Source: Desulfolithobacter dissulfuricans
GTDB taxonomy: Bacteria > Desulfobacterota > Desulfobulbia > Desulfobulbales > Desulfobulbaceae
Assembly: GCF_025998535.1 (NCBI RefSeq)
Contig: NZ_AP024233.1
Coordinates: 3,062,001-3,126,000, forward strand
Length of the DNA: 64,000 nt
Direction: 5' to 3'
Shown here: piece by piece, positions 61,155 to 64,000 of the stretch
How the letters are laid out: every line of letters begins with the position of its first letter
Position numbering within the stretch: position 1 is the first letter of the stretch
Program-made: the position numbers and the translations under genes
The notes under the pieces: generated by a model
What the model was told of the DNA's origin: nothing
Seen by the model: only the letters and a program-made list of their open reading frames with translations
The model's database searches: none

Positions 61155-63863
61155 CTACGAAAGTATCGGGCAGGAAGGTTTCTGTCCGAGAATCCGATGG
61201 ACGACCCGGGCTATCTCTTCCAGGGTGTAGGGTTTTTTGGTAAAGCCACAGGCTCCGAGGGCGCAGGCCCTGCGAACCTCCTCGCTCTCGGAATAGCCAC
61301 TTACAATCAGGGCCTTCTGGCCGGGACGTATCTTGAGGATTTCCTCCAGGGTCTGGCGGCCGTTCATGCCCGGGTCCATGATCATGTCCAGCACGACAAG
61401 GTCCACCGCCCGGTGGCGAAGAAATTCCACCGCCTCCTCGCCACTGCCGACGCTTTCCACCCGGTAGCCGAGCATCTCCAGCATGCGGGAGGCGACATCG
61501 CGCTGCATCTCGTTATCATCCACCACGAGAATGGTTCCCTCACCGCGCCCGAGGACTTCAGGAACTACGGAATCATCCCGGCTGTACGGCTGCTCCTCGG
61601 CTGCGGCTGGCAGCAGGACACTGAACCGGCTGCCGTCCGACCCGGACTCCACGGTGACTGTGCCGCCATGGTCCTGGACCGTGTTCCAGACAATGGCCAG
61701 CCCCAGGCCGGTACCGCTCCGACCCAGCTTCTTCTTGCTGTAAAACGGTTCAAAGATATGCGGCAGGTCCTCATCTGAAATCCCCGCTCCGGTGTCCTCC
61801 ACCACAAGTTCCACATAGGGCCCCGGCGCCAGACTCCGGTCCGGCACGCTGTCCGTGGTCACCATGGTGTTGGCGGTGCTGATCCGGACCCGGCCCGGAC
61901 CGCTGATCGCTTCGAAACCATTGGCCAGCAGATTCATCAACAGTTTCTGGATATGCACAGGGGAACAGCGGCACCAGTGCAGGTCCGGGGCCAGGTGGGT
62001 CTCCAGTTCCACCTCGGGATACGTCTTGCCCAGCAGGGCAAATTCCGGTGAACCAAGATACTGCTCCACCAGGTCGTTGAGGAGACAGAGTTCCCGCACG
62101 CTTGCCGCGCCCCGGGCCACAGTAAGCAGGTCGGCGACAATGGCAGCCGCCCGCCGGCCGGAATCGCGGATGGCGGCCAGGATTTTTCTCTGCGGGCTCT
62201 CCGGCGGCGTCTCCAGCAAAAGCAGCTCCGGATAGTTGATGATCCCTGAGAGGATATTATTGAGGTCGTGGGCCACGCCACCGGCCATCATGCCGATCAT
62301 CTCCATCTTTTCCGCGCTGCGCAGCCGCTGTTCCATCTCCCGATGGAGTTCCTGGGCCCTGACAGTGGCGGAGATATCACGGATCACCAGAAGCGCGCCC
62401 CTCAATTCGTCCTCGCCGCAGGTAAAGGGCACCAGGGCCACATCGAGGTGCCGGTCCAGGTGGGGCTCGTAATACTGCCGGTGCTGCAGCTTGTCGCAGC
62501 AGATCTCCCGGAAACAGTATTGCGGCGGCCTGCTCGCGCCATGGATCAGTTCGTAGCAGTAGCGCCCTGCCACTTCCTTGACCGGCACTCCAACCATGTT
62601 GGCAAAGGGAATGTTGGCCCGCCGTATCCGGCAGTCCGGGGTGATGATGGCGATCATGTCCGGCACGGCATCAAAGGTGCGCTCCCACTCGGTTTTGGCC
62701 CGATGGATCTGCTGCTCCACCTGGACCCGGGCCGTGATCTCCTTCCGGAGCTTTTCCATCCGTTCGTTGAGCTGCCGGGCCATGATATTCATTGCCTGGC
62801 GCAGCACCTGCAGTTCCTCCAGTCCGTGGCGTTCCAGGGGAATCTGATAGGAAGGATCCCTGGATATCTTTCTTGTCTGGTCGACAATGGTCTTGAGAGA
62901 GCGCAGAAGATGCCTGGCCTGGAAAAAGAGCAGAAAAAGGAGCAGGCCCGCGACCAGCAGACTGGTCCTGGTGATAATGAGGGTCCGCTGCCAGAACCGT
63001 TCCCGTTCCTGCCGCACCTTCTGACCGGCCCAGGCAAAGATATCCATCATTCCCTGCCGGTTCTGTGCCAGGCTGCGGCCCACGGCCTTTTCCTTTTTCT
63101 CCAGAGCCACGATCCGCCTGAAATTCTGTTCGAAGATCCGCCCGTTTTCCAGGAGCGCCTCCACCAGCAGCCTGTCCTGGTCCTTGCGGGACGAGGCGGC
63201 AAAGCTGTCCACCGCACTGTAGAAGGCCCGCATGTTGGCTGAGAAGCTGGAACTCACCTGCCGGAAATCGTACAGCCCTTTAAGCGCTCGAAAATCACTG
63301 AGAATATCAGAGAGGAGATGCTGCAGTCCCACGGCTTCCTGAATGACATCGGGCTCCCGCCCGGAAGAAGCGGAATCGTTGCCGGCAGGAGAGGCAGAAG
63401 CCCCTTCCGGACGGGATCGGCCGTCGGCCTGGAGTATCTGCCGCAGCGTCAGCAGGTGGTTTTCATGGGCCGCACTGATCGCATTGGTCAGTTCCGCCAC
63501 CCGGTGCTGGACATCGCGCCGCAGGTGGGAAAGTTCACTCTTGTTTTCCTGGGACGAGATAAGCAGGTCAATGCGCTGTTCGGGCAGGTCGGATTTCCGT
63601 TCGTGGCAGGTGGTGCATCTGCGGCCGAATTCCTTTTCCCGGAGGATGAGCTTATTGTACTGAAACGGATCTTCCAGCAGGCGGGATTCATCCACGGCCA
63701 GGCGGAGGAACTGGCTCTCCATCTCCAGCATCCGGGCATAGGTGTTGTTGAGACGGGTGAACCGGTGGTTGAAAAAGAAGGTAAGCCCCAGAAGAATCGT
63801 AAAGAGGAGCAGCCCGGAGAGCATCATGTAGAAGTTGCCCCGAATGGATCGCGAATGCAGCAT
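61155..63863 (-). CDS. Hybrid sensor histidine kinase with periplasmic CxxCH motif
   Basis: This is a 902-residue sensor. In order it has membrane helix 1 (about residues 13-31), a periplasmic domain with a c-type heme motif CTTCH at residues 83-87, helix 2 (about 298-316), HAMP, a PAS domain (about 385-500), HisKA with the phospho-acceptor in GGVAHDLNNILSG, an HATPase ending GTGLGLAIVWNTVQDHGG and a C-terminal receiver (ILVVDDNEMQRD, DLVVLDMIMDPG, KKPYTLEE). The architecture resembles the frameshifted kinase at 16476. Heme could sense redox, oxygen or nitric oxide. The target is unknown, as no output protein is adjacent. Confidence 0.9.
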   Translation of the reverse strand: MLHSRSIRGNFYMMLSGLLLFTILLGLTFFFNHRFTRLNNTYARMLEMESQFLRLAVDESRLLEDPFQYNKLILREKEFGRRCTTCHERKSDLPEQRIDLLISSQENKSELSHLRRDVQHRVAELTNAISAAHENHLLTLRQILQADGRSRPEGASASPAGNDSASSGREPDVIQEAVGLQHLLSDILSDFRALKGLYDFRQVSSSFSANMRAFYSAVDSFAASSRKDQDRLLVEALLENGRIFEQNFRRIVALEKKEKAVGRSLAQNRQGMMDIFAWAGQKVRQERERFWQRTLIITRTSLLVAGLLLFLLFFQARHLLRSLKTIVDQTRKISRDPSYQIPLERHGLEELQVLRQAMNIMARQLNERMEKLRKEITARVQVEQQIHRAKTEWERTFDAVPDMIAIITPDCRIRRANIPFANMVGVPVKEVAGRYCYELIHGASRPPQYCFREICCDKLQHRQYYEPHLDRHLDVALVPFTCGEDELRGALLVIRDISATVRAQELHREMEQRLRSAEKMEMIGMMAGGVAHDLNNILSGIINYPELLLLETPPESPQRKILAAIRDSGRRAAAIVADLLTVARGAASVRELCLLNDLVEQYLGSPEFALLGKTYPEVELETHLAPDLHWCRCSPVHIQKLLMNLLANGFEAISGPGRVRISTANTMVTTDSVPDRSLAPGPYVELVVEDTGAGISDEDLPHIFEPFYSKKKLGRSGTGLGLAIVWNTVQDHGGTVTVESGSDGSRFSVLLPAAAEEQPYSRDDSVVPEVLGRGEGTILVVDDNEMQRDVASRMLEMLGYRVESVGSGEEAVEFLRHRAVDLVVLDMIMDPGMNGRQTLEEILKIRPGQKALIVSGYSESEEVRRACALGACGFTKKPYTLEEIARVVHRILGQKPSCPILS
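63603..63617 (-). other. CxxCH codons (possible covalent heme c site) in the sensor kinase
   Basis: These codons encode Cys83, Thr, Thr, Cys86, His87 in the periplasmic part of the kinase, the covalent heme c attachment signature. No second CxxCH is seen in this protein. Confidence 0.75.
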
Positions 63864-64000
63864 TATCTATCTTCTCCTTACTGCCGTCTTCGGGACATGC
63901 CAGAAAATGGTTCGGCGTCAACCATTACCATGCATCCCCCGGAGTTCCACACCGGTTCGCCGGTTTATCTCCTCCGGATCAGGCAGCGGGAGGGAAGCCG
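63864..64000. other. Window end, upstream of the sensor kinase
   Basis: About 137 bp upstream of the kinase start. I see no supported gene here, though an upstream gene may begin or end beyond the window. Confidence 0.3.

Overview
The window looks like a chromosome segment of a GC-rich, anaerobic Gram-negative bacterium. The likeliest affiliation is Desulfobacterota, perhaps a Desulfobulbales-type lineage. This is inferred from a NikR with GTAACAC/GTGTTAC half-sites, a NikM-L-K-Q-O nickel transporter, the GGGtGRT/NifU-like pair, RtcB, bTHX and the large c-type-heme-motif sensor kinase. No 16S rRNA is present, so taxonomy is inference only.

Layout. 1-0.9 kb: 3' end of pyruvate kinase. 1.0-15.5 kb: a nickel-acquisition locus. 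It comprises nikR, an ECF-type transporter nikMLKQ with a frameshifted nikO, a TonB-dependent receptor followed by a second NikK/NikL-like pair and two tandem nicotianamine-synthase-like genes, then a divergently read methyltransferase and an FmdE-like/exbB/exbD/tonB/radical-SAM operon. At least four 27-bp sites with two 7-bp half-sites 20 bp apart lie in front of nikR, nikM, the receptor and the methyltransferase/FmdE divergent promoter, tying the locus to NikR. I read it as synthesis, outer-membrane recapture and inner-membrane import of a nicotianamine-like nickel chelator. This is the most novel system in the window. 15.6-22.2 kb: a Spy-like periplasmic protein (frameshifted), a substrate-binding lipoprotein with a hybrid histidine kinase (frameshifted) and a Tat-exported phosphoesterase. 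22.5-31.7 kb: a C-P lyase operon phnCDE-GHIJKLMN. 31.7-38.0 kb: an RND pump/adaptor/TolC operon divergent from its TetR regulator. 38-44 kb: tRNA-Asn, tRNA-Pro, a DUF3592 protein, an AI-2E family membrane protein, ilvE, groES-groEL, tRNA-Met. 44.5-51.7 kb: a second RND system (adaptor frameshifted), an MFS protein, TetR, LysE-type exporter and thioesterase. 51.9-54.1 kb: rtcB, an unknown gene, an HTH/zinc-ribbon regulator and the tiny ribosomal protein gene bTHX. 54.1-58 kb: a group II intron whose reverse transcriptase is split by an IS1634-type element; excising the IS plus one 5-bp target duplication restores the reading frame exactly. 58.2-64 kb: GGGtGRT and NifU-like genes, a LysR regulator and a hybrid sensor kinase carrying a periplasmic CxxCH motif.

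Four otherwise good genes (nikO, the Spy-like gene, the first hybrid kinase, the second RND adaptor) are each broken by one single-base indel, three of them in short homopolymers. Sequencing or assembly error is therefore a serious possibility and those genes may be intact in the organism.
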